Below the pieces are notes generated by a model, which saw only the letters and a program-made list of their open reading frames with translations, had not been told where the DNA came from and made no database searches. The position numbers and the translations under genes were made by a program. A DNA stretch of 64,000 bases from JBDWFY01 sp965275915 (lineage in GTDB: Bacteria > Pseudomonadota > Alphaproteobacteria > Rhizobiales > Stappiaceae). Position 1 is the stretch's first letter, and the number at the start of each line of letters is the position of its first letter. Below, in pieces: positions 27,150-36,513 of the stretch. The stretch spans positions 372,001-436,000 of the forward strand of contig CBDHYI010000008.1 of assembly GCA_965275915.1 (NCBI GenBank), written 5' to 3'.

Positions 27150-28814
27150 ATGGACGAGAACGAGGCGTGGCTTAAAGCTTTCAAACCAATGCCGATTTCG
27201 GATTATCTGGACCAGACGGTCGAGAAATTCGCGGATCGGCCCGCCGTGGATTTTATGGGCAAAGGCTGGACCTACGGGGAACTGGGCGATCTTGTTGATC
27301 GAGCCGCCGCAGGGTTTCAGCGCATCGGAGTCGGGAAAGGCGTCCATGTCGGCCTGTGCCTGCCCAACTCGCCCTATTACAGCATCTGTTACTTCGCGAT
27401 TCTCAAAATCGGCGGAACCGTCGTCAACTACAATCCGCTCTATGTCGAGCGCGAGCTTGCGTTTCAGGTGAAGGACTCCGAAACCCGGATCATGATTACG
27501 CTGGATCTGAAGGTGATCTATGACAAGGTGGAACAGGTTCGGCTGGAGGGATTGCTTGACAAGATCATTGTCTGCCCGATGGCGGACATTCTGCCGCAGC
27601 CGAAAAAACTGCTGTTTCAGCTCTTCAAGAGCCGGGATCGTGCATCCGTAACGTTTGACGATGCACATATGGCCTATTCAGACCTCGTATCCGGCGCGGA
27701 AAAACCCGAACCTGCGGTCATTGATCCTGAAAACGACATTGCTGTTCTTCAATATACAGGCGGAACGACCGGCGTGCCCAAGGGAGCGATGCTGACCCAC
27801 CGCAACCTGTCAGCCAATATGGAGCAGATGCGTTATTTCTTCCGGTCCGCCCGTCCCGGCGAAGAGCGCATGCTCTGCATCCTGCCGTTTTTCCACGTCT
27901 TTGCGATGACGGCGGGGCAGAATCTGTCGGTGCTCATCGGGGCGGAAATGGTGCTGATGCCGCGCTTTGAATTGAAACAGCTGCTGCAAACCGTTGTCCG
28001 GAAAAAGATAACTCTGTTTCCCGGTGTGCCGACAATCTATACGGCAATCAACAATTCTCCGATGACGGCCAAATACGATCTCAGTTCGATCCGCCTGTGC
28101 CTGTCCGGCGGTGCGCCGCTGCCGGTTGAAGTCAAGCAGCAGTTTGAAACGCTGACCGGCTGCAGTCTTGTCGAAGGATATGGTCTGACGGAGTCCTCTC
28201 CCGTGGCGGCCTGCAATCCGCTCGAAGGCGAACAGATCGCCGGATCTATCGGACAGCCGATGATCGGCACGGAATTTGAGTTCCGGGATCTGGAGGATCG
28301 GTCAAAACCGGTTCCTCAAGGGGAAAAGGGCGAACTGTGCATCCGCGGTCCGCAGGTCATGGCCGGTTACTGGAAGCGGCCGGACGAAACCGCAGAGACC
28401 ATTCAGAACGGGTTTCTTCATACCGGCGATGTCGGCTATCAGGACGAGAAAGGATTTACCTATCTCGTCGACCGGATTAAGGACCTGATCCTCTGCTCGG
28501 GCTATAATGTTTATCCGCGTGTCATCGAGGAAGCGCTGTACCAGCACCCGGATGTCGAGGAAGCGATCGTGATTGCGGTGCCGGACGAATATCGCGGCCA
28601 GGCGCCCAAAGCCTTTGTAAAAATGTTGGACGGCAAGTCGGCCACCGCCGAGGGGATAAAAGAGTTTCTCAAAGACTATCTGTCTACGATTGAGATGCCC
28701 AGAGACATCGAGTTCCGGTCCGAACTGCCCAAGACGATGGTCGGCAAGCTTTCCAAAAAGGAACTTGTCGAAGAGGAACGGCTCAAGCGGGAGAAAGAGG
28801 GACAGGCGGCCTGA
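27150..28814 (+). CDS. fadD: Long-chain fatty acid-CoA ligase
   Basis: The 554-residue AMP-forming ligase activates fatty acids to acyl-CoA. The P-loop-like YTGGTTGVPKGAMLTHRNL, the A5 motif GYGLTESSPVA, the A7 motif LHTGDVGY, the fatty-acid signature DRIKDLILCSGYNVYPRVIEE and the catalytic C-terminal lysine in TMVGKLSKKEL are all present. ATG 27150 has GGAGAG just upstream. It is close to FadD in length and motifs, but exact chain length cannot be told. No beta-oxidation genes are adjacent; a FadL porin lies about 8 kb downstream. Confidence 0.85.
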   Translation: MDENEAWLKAFKPMPISDYLDQTVEKFADRPAVDFMGKGWTYGELGDLVDRAAAGFQRIGVGKGVHVGLCLPNSPYYSICYFAILKIGGTVVNYNPLYVERELAFQVKDSETRIMITLDLKVIYDKVEQVRLEGLLDKIIVCPMADILPQPKKLLFQLFKSRDRASVTFDDAHMAYSDLVSGAEKPEPAVIDPENDIAVLQYTGGTTGVPKGAMLTHRNLSANMEQMRYFFRSARPGEERMLCILPFFHVFAMTAGQNLSVLIGAEMVLMPRFELKQLLQTVVRKKITLFPGVPTIYTAINNSPMTAKYDLSSIRLCLSGGAPLPVEVKQQFETLTGCSLVEGYGLTESSPVAACNPLEGEQIAGSIGQPMIGTEFEFRDLEDRSKPVPQGEKGELCIRGPQVMAGYWKRPDETAETIQNGFLHTGDVGYQDEKGFTYLVDRIKDLILCSGYNVYPRVIEEALYQHPDVEEAIVIAVPDEYRGQAPKAFVKMLDGKSATAEGIKEFLKDYLSTIEMPRDIEFRSELPKTMVGKLSKKELVEEERLKREKEGQAA

Positions 28815-28829
28815 TTGTTCCGCCCGATG

Positions 28830-29807
28830 TCAGGTGTCTGTCATGGGTGTCGGTTTCCGGCTCAGGCGTGCTTCGCGGTGCATCGTGTAAAGCGCGGCGC
28901 AGACAATCACCGCCGAACCGGCAAGCGTGAAAAAATCAGGCGTTTCGGCGAAGAAGAACCAGCCGATGATCCCCGCGTAAAGCAGGCGTATGAAATCCAG
29001 TGACGCCAGCAGATTGGCTTCGCCATTCTGCTGCGCTTTGATGTTGCTCATCTGACCCGCCCAGGACACCAGACCGGTTGCAAAGAGAAGCCCGGCCTCG
29101 GTCCAGGTCGGCGTTCGCCAGAACCAGATTGCCGGACCGAGCATGATGAGTCCGACAAACGTCGCCTGATAGACCAGGATCGTTGTCGCCGTCTCGTGTT
29201 GGCTCAGCTTGCGGACGGTTACGACCACAGCGGCCGCGCAGGCCGCGGCAAACACCGACAGCAATCCGTAAAATGTCAACGCCCCTTCTCCTGTCGGCCT
29301 CAGGATGATGATCACGCCGATAAATCCGACAACCGTCGCCGCCCAGCGATGCCTGCCAACCACTTCCCCCAGAAAAAATATCGCAAGCACTGTGATGAAG
29401 AAGCTCCGCGAGAAGCCGATGGCAGTCGCTTCCGCGATCGGCAGGTGGATAACCGCTGTAAAGCCGGTGATCATCGCAATACTGGCGAGAACGACGCGGA
29501 GTGTGTGCAGGCCCGGATAGCTGGTGCGCAGGGAGCCGGGGAGCGTGCGAACCAGTATTGGAGCGGCAACGAGCATCATGATCATCTGACGGATAAAAAT
29601 GATCTGGGTCGCATGAAGGGTTTCGCCCAGTTCTTTTATCAGAGACAGCATGATCGTGAAGAGCAGGCCGGCAAGCAATACCCAGAGGCAGCCGACAATG
29701 TTTCCGCGCAGTCCCCTGATCCGCCCGGCCAGTCTTTCATGAAATCGCTGATCCGGCGGGTCGGATTTGCCGCGTGCCGATTTGTTTTCCTTAATTGGAA
29801 ATGCCAT
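28830..29807 (-). CDS. EamA/DMT-family transporter
   Basis: The 325-residue inner-membrane protein has two EamA repeats totalling about ten hydrophobic helices, preceded by a charged cytoplasmic N-terminus of about 35 residues. Repeat features include the glycine-rich VVGRHRWAATVVGFIGVIIILRP end of the first half. Such proteins export metabolites or amino acids; the substrate is unknown. It converges with the acyl-CoA ligase gene (15-bp gap) and diverges from the CoxL-like gene. It resembles the EamA protein at 33382-34350 in layout. Confidence 0.82.
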   Translation of the reverse strand: MAFPIKENKSARGKSDPPDQRFHERLAGRIRGLRGNIVGCLWVLLAGLLFTIMLSLIKELGETLHATQIIFIRQMIMMLVAAPILVRTLPGSLRTSYPGLHTLRVVLASIAMITGFTAVIHLPIAEATAIGFSRSFFITVLAIFFLGEVVGRHRWAATVVGFIGVIIILRPTGEGALTFYGLLSVFAAACAAAVVVTVRKLSQHETATTILVYQATFVGLIMLGPAIWFWRTPTWTEAGLLFATGLVSWAGQMSNIKAQQNGEANLLASLDFIRLLYAGIIGWFFFAETPDFFTLAGSAVIVCAALYTMHREARLSRKPTPMTDT

Positions 29808-30048
29808 AAATCAGCCTTTGGTTCGGTATTATGAACGCGGGGGTACATTGAGGACAGGCGAACGCAAGCTGTTTCACCGGAGCAATTGCATCCTGCATGA
29901 CAATGTGACACCGTAACAGATATGTCCGAGCTGTGGCCGGTTTTGCAATTTCAAAAACGCGCGGCATATGTATGACAACTTTTCTTCTCGCCCCGTTACA
30001 CAGGGGCGGATCTTCTTAGCAGATTCTGAATGACAAGAGGAACGCACC

Positions 30049-32358
30049 ATGAACCAGTCTGCGACTCCGAAATTTGGTATGGGTGCTCCGGTAAGGCGCA
30101 AAGAGGATGCCGCCTTTGTTACCGGGCATGGGCGATATCTTGATGACATTCGGCCGGCAGATGCATTGCACGGGTATATTGTGCGCTCGCCGATGGCTCA
30201 TGCCCGATTTGCGATAAACAATGCCGCTGAGGTGCGCGCGATGCCCGGCGTGGCATTGCTTCTGACAGCGGAAGATCTCAGCGAGTTGGGCAATATGCCG
30301 ACACAGATGGTGTTGCGCCAGATCGACGGGACAGAACACCCGGTGCCGCCCCGGCCGGTTCTGGCTTCCGATACGGTCCGGCACATGGGCGATGGCATTG
30401 CCTTCATTGTGGCCGACACCGTTGCCAACGCGAAAGACGCCGCCGAGATGCTCGATATCGATTTTGAGCCCCTGGACTGCGTCGTCGGCATGGATAACGC
30501 CCTGAAAGAAGACGCGGTTCTGGTCTGGCCGGAATTCGGAACCAACATCGCCTTTCATTCGTTTATGGGAGACAAGGAGCAGACGGAAGCGGCCTTTGCC
30601 GGGGCCGCGCGGACTGTCGAGATCGAGGTTGTTAACAACCGTCTTGTCGCCAACTACATGGAAACGCGCGGCTGTATCGCCGAGTATGACAATCAAAGCG
30701 ATCGCTTCACCCTGACGCTCGGCACTCAGGGCGGCCACGGTGTTCGCGATGTTTTGTGCAAATCGGTTCTGAACATCGATCCGGCCCGCATGCGGGTTGT
30801 TACTCCCGACGTTGGTGGTGGTTTTGGCACCAAGATCTGGGCCTACCGGGAATATCCGCTTTGCTGCGTTGCTGCGCAGAAGCTGGGCCGGGCTGTTAAA
30901 TGGACCGCCGAGCGTATGGACCATTTTGTCGGCGATACCCAGGGGCGCGATAATCTGACGAAAGCGGCGTTCGCCCTTGACGAGAGGGGTAAAATTCTCG
31001 GTTTACGCGTCACGCTTTATTCCGACATGGGCAGTCATCTGCACCAGTTCGCGCCCGGCATTCCCTGGATCGGAGCGTCGATGTCGACGGGCCTGTATGA
31101 TATCAAGAACCTCTATATCGATGTGATTGGCGTCTACACCCACACCGTACCCACGGATGCTTATCGCGGTGCCGGTCGCCCGGAGGCGGCTTACGTGCTT
31201 GAACGTCTCGTGGACAAGACTGCCCATGAGCTTGGCGTCAGCCCGGCGGAGTTCCGCCGGTTGAATTTTATCTCTCCGGAGGCTCTGCCTTACAAAACGC
31301 CCACCGGCCGTCTTTATGACACGGGCGACTTTTCGGGTCATCTGGACAGGGCGCTGGAAAAATCCGATTGGGCCGGGTTTGAAGCGCGGGAGGCGGAGAG
31401 CCGGGCACGCGGGAAATTTCGGGGCATCGGCATGGCGACCTACATCGAAGCGTGCGCATTCTCAGGCTCCGAAGAAGCCAATCTTGAACTGAACGGAGAC
31501 GGAACCGTCACGCTGCTGGTGGGAACGCAGACAAACGGTCAGGGCCATGCGACAGCCTACAGTCAGCTGTTGGCAGAGCGACTCGGCCTTGAGCTGGATC
31601 AGATAACCGTCATTCAGGGGGACACCGATCGTGTTCGGACCGGGGGAGGGACCGGCGGGTCCCGTTCCATCCCGATCGCGCTGCCGTCAATCGATGTTGC
31701 CGGAAAGAAGCTGGCGCGGCAGTTAAAGGAACTGGCGGCAAATCAGCTGGAGGCCGGCATTGACGATCTGGAGCTTGTCAACGGAACGGTTCGCATTGTC
31801 GGAACAGACAGGAGCATCGCGCTGACTGAGATTGCGCAAACCGCCACCGATGCGGAAAAACTGAAGGCGCAAGGGGAGGTTCACCAGGACGAAAACACCT
31901 ATCCGAACGGGACGCACATCTGTGAACTGGAGGTCGATCCTGAAACCGGCGCAACGGAGCTGCAGCGATATACGATTGTCGACGATTTCGGGGTTACGCT
32001 GAATCCGCTTCTGCTTGAGGGACAGGTGCATGGCGGTGCGGCCCAGGCCATTGGCCAGGCTCTGCATGAGAACACGATTTATGACGAAAACGGGCAGCTT
32101 CTGACCGCTTCGTTCCTCGATTATGCGGTTCCAAGGGCGGCGGATCTGGTTCCGTTTGATTTTGAAACGCACAATGTTCCCTCCACGACCAATGCCATGG
32201 GACTGAAGGGCGCGGGTGAAGCCGGGACGATCGGTGCCACACCGGCTGCGATGAACGCGTTGGTCGATGCCTTGCGAAGGGGGGCGGGTGTGCCCCATAT
32301 AGAAATGCCGGCCACGCCGCATCGGGTCTGGCAGGCAATACAGGATGCAGCCGAATAA
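30049..32358 (+). CDS. Xanthine dehydrogenase-family molybdopterin subunit (form II CoxL-like), orphan
   Basis: The 769-residue protein is the large molybdopterin-cytosine-dinucleotide-binding subunit of a molybdenum hydroxylase. It starts with the family block GAPVRRKEDAAFVTGHGRYLDD and has GGGFGTK, the active-site loop AYRGAGR at 371-377 and the catalytic glutamate at about 724 in KGAGEAGTIGA. AYRGAGR marks form II; the form I CO dehydrogenase loop AYRCSFR is not present, so CO oxidation is doubtful. The FAD (medium) and 2Fe-2S (small) subunits are not adjacent; the small subunit at 43518 belongs to another family. A TetR gene follows after 38 bases. Confidence 0.82.
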   Translation: MNQSATPKFGMGAPVRRKEDAAFVTGHGRYLDDIRPADALHGYIVRSPMAHARFAINNAAEVRAMPGVALLLTAEDLSELGNMPTQMVLRQIDGTEHPVPPRPVLASDTVRHMGDGIAFIVADTVANAKDAAEMLDIDFEPLDCVVGMDNALKEDAVLVWPEFGTNIAFHSFMGDKEQTEAAFAGAARTVEIEVVNNRLVANYMETRGCIAEYDNQSDRFTLTLGTQGGHGVRDVLCKSVLNIDPARMRVVTPDVGGGFGTKIWAYREYPLCCVAAQKLGRAVKWTAERMDHFVGDTQGRDNLTKAAFALDERGKILGLRVTLYSDMGSHLHQFAPGIPWIGASMSTGLYDIKNLYIDVIGVYTHTVPTDAYRGAGRPEAAYVLERLVDKTAHELGVSPAEFRRLNFISPEALPYKTPTGRLYDTGDFSGHLDRALEKSDWAGFEAREAESRARGKFRGIGMATYIEACAFSGSEEANLELNGDGTVTLLVGTQTNGQGHATAYSQLLAERLGLELDQITVIQGDTDRVRTGGGTGGSRSIPIALPSIDVAGKKLARQLKELAANQLEAGIDDLELVNGTVRIVGTDRSIALTEIAQTATDAEKLKAQGEVHQDENTYPNGTHICELEVDPETGATELQRYTIVDDFGVTLNPLLLEGQVHGGAAQAIGQALHENTIYDENGQLLTASFLDYAVPRAADLVPFDFETHNVPSTTNAMGLKGAGEAGTIGATPAAMNALVDALRRGAGVPHIEMPATPHRVWQAIQDAAE

Positions 32359-32396
32359 AAAGTTGGGCTGCGGGCAGGAAGTACGCGGATAGGGTC

Positions 32397-32939
32397 ATGA
32401 GAAAACCTGAAGATACCCGTGCCCGGGAGGTGATCCTGGATGCGGCGGTTATTCTGGTTGAGGAAGCAGCGATTGATACGCTCTCTCTCGAACAGCTTGC
32501 GGACGCGACGGGGCTTCCACTGACGGATGTCCATTATCATTTCCCCAACATGGAAGATCTTGTGCGGGCGATGGTCTGGCAGCTGTTCGATGCGTTTGTC
32601 GGACGCATTGAAACCGCGCTCGGAGACGATGAAGCACCGGGGGCGTGGACGCGCGCGTATGTCCGGGGAGCGTTTCCCGAAGACGGAACCGACTTCACCC
32701 GCCTTGCATCCGTCCTGCTTCAGTCAACCCGCTATCGGCCGGAACTGCACGACGCGGTCCGGCAAAAACAGGAAGAATTGCATTGCGTCATGTTGCGCGA
32801 TGGAATCGATCCCTTGCGTGCGGCGGTGATCAAACTGGCGGTCGATGGCCTGTGGCTGAGCCGTATGTTGCAAATTCCCGCAATTCCTGAGGATATGAGA
32901 GCTTCGGTTCTTGAGTATCTTCAACGGACGGCGCGCTGA
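32397..32939 (+). CDS. TetR-family transcriptional regulator
   Basis: The 180-residue protein has a TetR-type N-terminus (about 10-58: VILDAAVILVEEAAIDTLSLEQLADATGLPLTDVHYHFPNMEDLVRAM) with LTDVHYHF as recognition helix, then a helical effector domain. The recognition helix uses HYHF where YYHF or YRHF is usual. It lies 38 bases after the CoxL-like gene on the same strand and may control it. Downstream lies a family-A MITE copy. The inducer is unknown. Confidence 0.75.
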   Translation: MRKPEDTRAREVILDAAVILVEEAAIDTLSLEQLADATGLPLTDVHYHFPNMEDLVRAMVWQLFDAFVGRIETALGDDEAPGAWTRAYVRGAFPEDGTDFTRLASVLLQSTRYRPELHDAVRQKQEELHCVMLRDGIDPLRAAVIKLAVDGLWLSRMLQIPAIPEDMRASVLEYLQRTAR

Positions 32940-32955
32940 GACATGACCTTGAGCC

Positions 32956-33224
32956 TAGGCTCAGGACCCATTGATTTCATGCAAGTCTGTTTTGAAAGAA
33001 GTATTCGAATGGAGAGAACCAGGGAGAAGCGAAGGTTGGATACCTTTGCGAGCCCTGGTTTTCTTCAGGCGGACACTTCTTTCAAAACCCGAAGGGCGAG
33101 GCATATTGTGTTCCTGACTGCGTTGGAAAGACTTGAAAACCGGATGGTTTCCTGCGCCTTTCCGCCTTGTCAAAAACAAAATCTGCTCTTGCAGAATGGA
33201 TGAAATCAATGGGTCCTGAGCCTA
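32956..33224. mobile_element. MITE-like repeat, family A copy 2
   Basis: The 265-bp body (32958-33222) is flanked by TA on both sides. It begins GGCTCAGGACCCATTGATTT and ends with the exact complement, a 23-bp perfect inverted repeat. Compared with copy 1 at 3680-3949 both arms carry the same two substitutions (CCTATTAAT versus CCCATTGAT and their complements). Internal inverted repeats GAAAGAAGT/ACTTCTTTC and AACCAGGG/CCCTGGTT and the core hairpin at 33132-33155 are conserved. The left flank TTGAGCC resembles a further element end. Short frames inside are not conserved between copies. Confidence 0.8.
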
Positions 33225-33381
33225 AAGCGACGAAATGCGCCGTTGCATAACAGCTATGCCATGCCGTCAATGGACGGCTGGGCGAAAGCGGGGTAAGTGT
33301 TACAGGTGCAGTATTAGATTTATCGCTTCCCTGAAGTCTGACCACGACTTTGTCTGACGGTTCTCCGTCTCAGGATTGGCA

Positions 33382-34350
33382 ATGACAACCGCCCCCATGC
33401 CGGCGGCGACCGCGAGACCTGCGTCACAAACCCGCCCGCTGCTTGGCATTTCGCTGAAAGTCATTTCGGCCATGATGTTCACCGTCATGGTCGCGCTGAT
33501 AAAGCTCGTCAGTGACACTATGTCGGCGGGCGAAATCGTGTTTGCGCGCTCGTTTTTCGGTTTGTTTCCGGTTTTACTGATGGTGGCGATGCGCGGTGAA
33601 CTGTCGATTGCCTTTAAGACCAATCGGCCCTTTACCCATATAGGCCGCGCTTTCGTCGGCGTAACGGCGATGTTCCTGTGGTTTTCGGCTTTGCAATATC
33701 TGCAATTGCCCGATGCGACGGCCATCAGCTATGGCACGCCGCTGATAACCGTTGTCCTTGCTTATTTCATCCTCAAGGAAACCGTCCGGGCTTACCGCTG
33801 GACCGCGGTCGGCATCGGCTTTATTGGCATTTTGGTTATCTTGTCACCGGGGCTGATGGAGGATCGCACTCAGGATGATGGTCTGCTTGTCGGTTCCATG
33901 CTTGCCTTCGCCTCAACGTTTTTCATGGCCTTTGCCATGGTTTTCGTCCGCAGTCTGATCAAAACCGAACGAACCAGCACCGTTGTGTTTTGGTTCTCTG
34001 TTTCCTCTTCATTTTTCGCCCTTTTGACGATTCCGTTCGGATGGGTGGTTCCGGATATGACGGAGGCGGTCATTCTGGTCAGCATCGGGCTGATCGGGGG
34101 GATCGGGCAGATCCTGTTGACCCAAAGCTATCGATATGCTGATGCGTCGACGATTGCGCCGTTCGACTATACGTCCATGATCTGGGCCGTGGCTCTTGGC
34201 TGGTTCCTGTTCAGCGAAATACCGCAATGGCAGGTCCTTGTCGGGGCCGTGATTGTGATGGGGGCAGGCATCTTTGTGATCTATCGCGAACACGCGCTTG
34301 GGATCGACCGCACCAAAGCCCGGCGGGCATCCTCTCCCTCAAAAGGGTGA
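33382..34350 (+). CDS. EamA/DMT-family transporter
   Basis: The 322-residue membrane protein has two EamA domains and about ten hydrophobic segments. Segments such as FMAFAMVFVRSL and SYRYADASTIAPFDYTSMIWAVALGWFLFSE are typical of the S-adenosylmethionine/riboflavin-type EamA branch. I chose the ATG at 33382 with CAGGA six bases upstream; a TTG two codons earlier is possible. The substrate cannot be told. It is a relative of the EamA gene at 28830-29807. Confidence 0.82.
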   Translation: MTTAPMPAATARPASQTRPLLGISLKVISAMMFTVMVALIKLVSDTMSAGEIVFARSFFGLFPVLLMVAMRGELSIAFKTNRPFTHIGRAFVGVTAMFLWFSALQYLQLPDATAISYGTPLITVVLAYFILKETVRAYRWTAVGIGFIGILVILSPGLMEDRTQDDGLLVGSMLAFASTFFMAFAMVFVRSLIKTERTSTVVFWFSVSSSFFALLTIPFGWVVPDMTEAVILVSIGLIGGIGQILLTQSYRYADASTIAPFDYTSMIWAVALGWFLFSEIPQWQVLVGAVIVMGAGIFVIYREHALGIDRTKARRASSPSKG

Positions 34351-34381
34351 TGGCGCCGGTCCGCTTGTTACCGGCCGCGGT

Positions 34382-34564
34382 ATGAGCGCCTTGAAATATG
34401 AAGCGGATTTCATTCAGCGAACCTTGATTCCGGCCACGGTTAATCGTATGAGCGGGCGCCTTCTGAAGATGGATGACCGGGGTGACGGCATTGCATCCAT
34501 GCGGGCCGCTGAATTGCATGGTCGCCGCAGGTTCCGCGAACTCCTGTGCTCGAGCATCGAATGA
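34382..34564 (+). CDS. Possible small hypothetical protein
   Basis: A 60-residue frame (start MSALKYEADFIQRTL, end RRRFRELLCSSIE) fills the gap between the EamA gene and thiD. It is basic and without membrane segments, signal or recognisable domain. No good ribosome site precedes the ATG. Compositionally it could be a chance frame; it is recorded because nothing else occupies this 248-bp gap. Confidence 0.22.
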   Translation: MSALKYEADFIQRTLIPATVNRMSGRLLKMDDRGDGIASMRAAELHGRRRFRELLCSSIE

Positions 34565-34598
34565 GGTCGTTTGTGTTTGTTATCCGAAAGGACGTGCG

Positions 34599-35417
34599 GT
34601 GAGTTCAATTGCTCTCACAATCGCGGGCTCTGACTCCGGCGGCGGCGCCGGGATTCAGGCTGATCTGAAGACATTTTCCGCTCTTGGTGTCTATGGCTGT
34701 AGCGTTTTGACCGCTCTGACGGCCCAAAACACACTCGGTGTTCAGGGCATTCACGATGTTCCGCCTGAATTTATCGGACAACAATTGGACTCCGTCCTTG
34801 ACGATCTGGCTGTTGATGCGGTGAAGATCGGCATGTTGTCCCGCCCGGAGGCCATCCGGGAAATTGCCGGAAAACTGAAACACTATGAATGCGGAACAAT
34901 CGTGCTTGACCCGGTTATGGTGTCCGCGTCCGGCGATCCGCTTCTGGCGGACGAGGCCGTTGCCGATCTTGTCGAGGCGCTTTTCCCGCTTGCGGCAATT
35001 GTGACGCCGAACTTGCACGAGGCCGCGCGACTGCTTGGAACCGACGTCGCAGCTGATCAGACCGCGATGGAAATCCAGGCGCGTCAGCTGCTGGCGCTTG
35101 GTCCGGGCGCTGTCTTGCTCAAGGGCGGGCACGGTGACGGGCCTCAGAGCAATGACTTGCTTTTGAGCAAGTCGGATGCGCACTGGTTCAACGCTCCAAG
35201 ATATGAAACGCCGAACACGCACGGAACCGGATGCACGCTGTCCTCGGCACTTGCTGCGGGGCTGGCAAAGGGGTTTGATTTGCAACGCGCTGTTGCAGAA
35301 GCAAAAACCTATGTTACAACCGCAATTGAGGCGGCAGATGCATTAACGATCGGTTCCGGCCACGGCCCCGTTCATCATTTCCACTCTTATTGGAATGGGA
35401 AGAACGACTTTGGGTAG
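34599..35417 (+). CDS. thiD: Hydroxymethylpyrimidine / phosphomethylpyrimidine kinase
   Basis: The 272-residue ribokinase-like enzyme phosphorylates hydroxymethylpyrimidine twice in thiamine biosynthesis. It has the hallmarks LTIAGSDSGGGAGIQADLKTFSALGVYG, KIGMLS, LDPVMVSASGDPLL, VLLKGGHG and the catalytic THGTGCTLSSA. I chose GTG 34599 with AAAGGAC upstream; the longer frame to 34473 has no homology. Its last 23 bases overlap the next gene. No other thi gene is nearby, so the locus is a thiD singleton. Confidence 0.93.
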   Translation: MSSIALTIAGSDSGGGAGIQADLKTFSALGVYGCSVLTALTAQNTLGVQGIHDVPPEFIGQQLDSVLDDLAVDAVKIGMLSRPEAIREIAGKLKHYECGTIVLDPVMVSASGDPLLADEAVADLVEALFPLAAIVTPNLHEAARLLGTDVAADQTAMEIQARQLLALGPGAVLLKGGHGDGPQSNDLLLSKSDAHWFNAPRYETPNTHGTGCTLSSALAAGLAKGFDLQRAVAEAKTYVTTAIEAADALTIGSGHGPVHHFHSYWNGKNDFG

Positions 35418-36513
35418 CGGTAAAGGCGGCACAGTAAGCCGCAGGCATGTCCTCAGCCTCGCTGGTGCCGGCGCGACCACGGCGCTGGCAACACCCGCGC
35501 TTGCGCAGGACAACCCGACTATTGAATGGAAAATGACCACCATCTGGCCGAGTGCTGTCCCCGGTCCGGCCAATCTGGCAAAGCGTATCGCCGAGCGTAT
35601 TTCCCTGATGAGCGACGGGCGATTGCGCGTGCGGTTTTCCGAAGCCGGAGAACTGGTGTCGCCCGGCGAAGTGTTCGATGCCGTCGGCTCCGGCACAGTC
35701 CAGATGGCGCATTCGGCGAGCTTTTTCTGGGATCATCAGATTCCGGAGGCGGTGTTCTTTTCTGCGATACCCTTCGGGCTGACACCGATAGAGCATTTTG
35801 CCTGGATTGAGCAGGGTGGGGGGCAGGAGCTGTGGGACGATCTTTATAAATCCTCCGGCATCAAGCCTTTCATGGGCGGTAACTCGGGCATTCAACTGGG
35901 GGGCTGGTTTCGCAAAGAAGTCCATTCCCTGAAGGATCTCAAAGGGTTGAAAATGCGGATGCCGGGACTGGGCGGTGAGGTGTTTCAGCGTCTGGGTGCG
36001 CAGCAGGTCGCGGTGCCGTTTGCCGATATCAAAAGTGCGCTTGAGCATGGATTGCTTGATGCGGTGGATTATCTTGATCCGTGGTCCGATGTTTCGGCCG
36101 GTTTTCAGGAAATCGCACCCTACTATTATGCCCCGGGATTTTTTGAACCGAACGGCTCGGGAGAAATTCTGGTTTCCATGCTGGCGCTCGATGGATTGCC
36201 CGACGACCTGAAGGCGATCGTGTCCAGCGCGATCGCCTCTGAAAATGTGCGGTCGCTGGCCGAAAGCAACTGGATGAATGCCGGTGCCCTGTCGCAGCTG
36301 CAAAACGAATTCGGGGTCCGCGTCCGCCTGTTCCCGCCCGACGTACTTGAGGCGGCTCGCGATGCTTCATGGCATGTTTTGCGCCGCTTTAAGGATCAGG
36401 GCGGATTGAGCGAGCGCATTTATCTCAGCTATTTTGCGGCTGTCGACCGGCTCGCTGCCTGGAACGATGTCAGCAAGAACTCGTTTTTGAACGCGCGGGC
36501 CGGAAAAGGCTGA
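35395..36513 (+). CDS. TRAP transporter solute-binding protein (DctP, TakP-like), orphan
   Basis: The 372-residue periplasmic protein has a twin-arginine signal (SRRHVLSLAGAGATTALATPALA, cleaved near residue 37). The body is a DctP-family binder of the TakP/FcbT1 type: WKMTTIWPSA, GGWFRKEV with the substrate-binding arginine, LKGLKMRMPGLGG and DAVDYLDPWSD. Members bind 2-oxo acids or related carboxylates. The start overlaps the end of thiD by 23 bases. The DctQ and DctM membrane subunits are absent from the window, so it must work with a distant pair or have a sensing role. Confidence 0.82.
   Translation: MGRTTLGSGKGGTVSRRHVLSLAGAGATTALATPALAQDNPTIEWKMTTIWPSAVPGPANLAKRIAERISLMSDGRLRVRFSEAGELVSPGEVFDAVGSGTVQMAHSASFFWDHQIPEAVFFSAIPFGLTPIEHFAWIEQGGGQELWDDLYKSSGIKPFMGGNSGIQLGGWFRKEVHSLKDLKGLKMRMPGLGGEVFQRLGAQQVAVPFADIKSALEHGLLDAVDYLDPWSDVSAGFQEIAPYYYAPGFFEPNGSGEILVSMLALDGLPDDLKAIVSSAIASENVRSLAESNWMNAGALSQLQNEFGVRVRLFPPDVLEAARDASWHVLRRFKDQGGLSERIYLSYFAAVDRLAAWNDVSKNSFLNARAGKG

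Noticed and set aside
32943..33345. Frames inside the family-A and family-B repeats (for example one rich in RADFVFDKAERRRKPSGFQ).
   Set aside because: They are by-products of the palindromic repeats. The frames differ in extent and ends between copies and lack ribosome sites.
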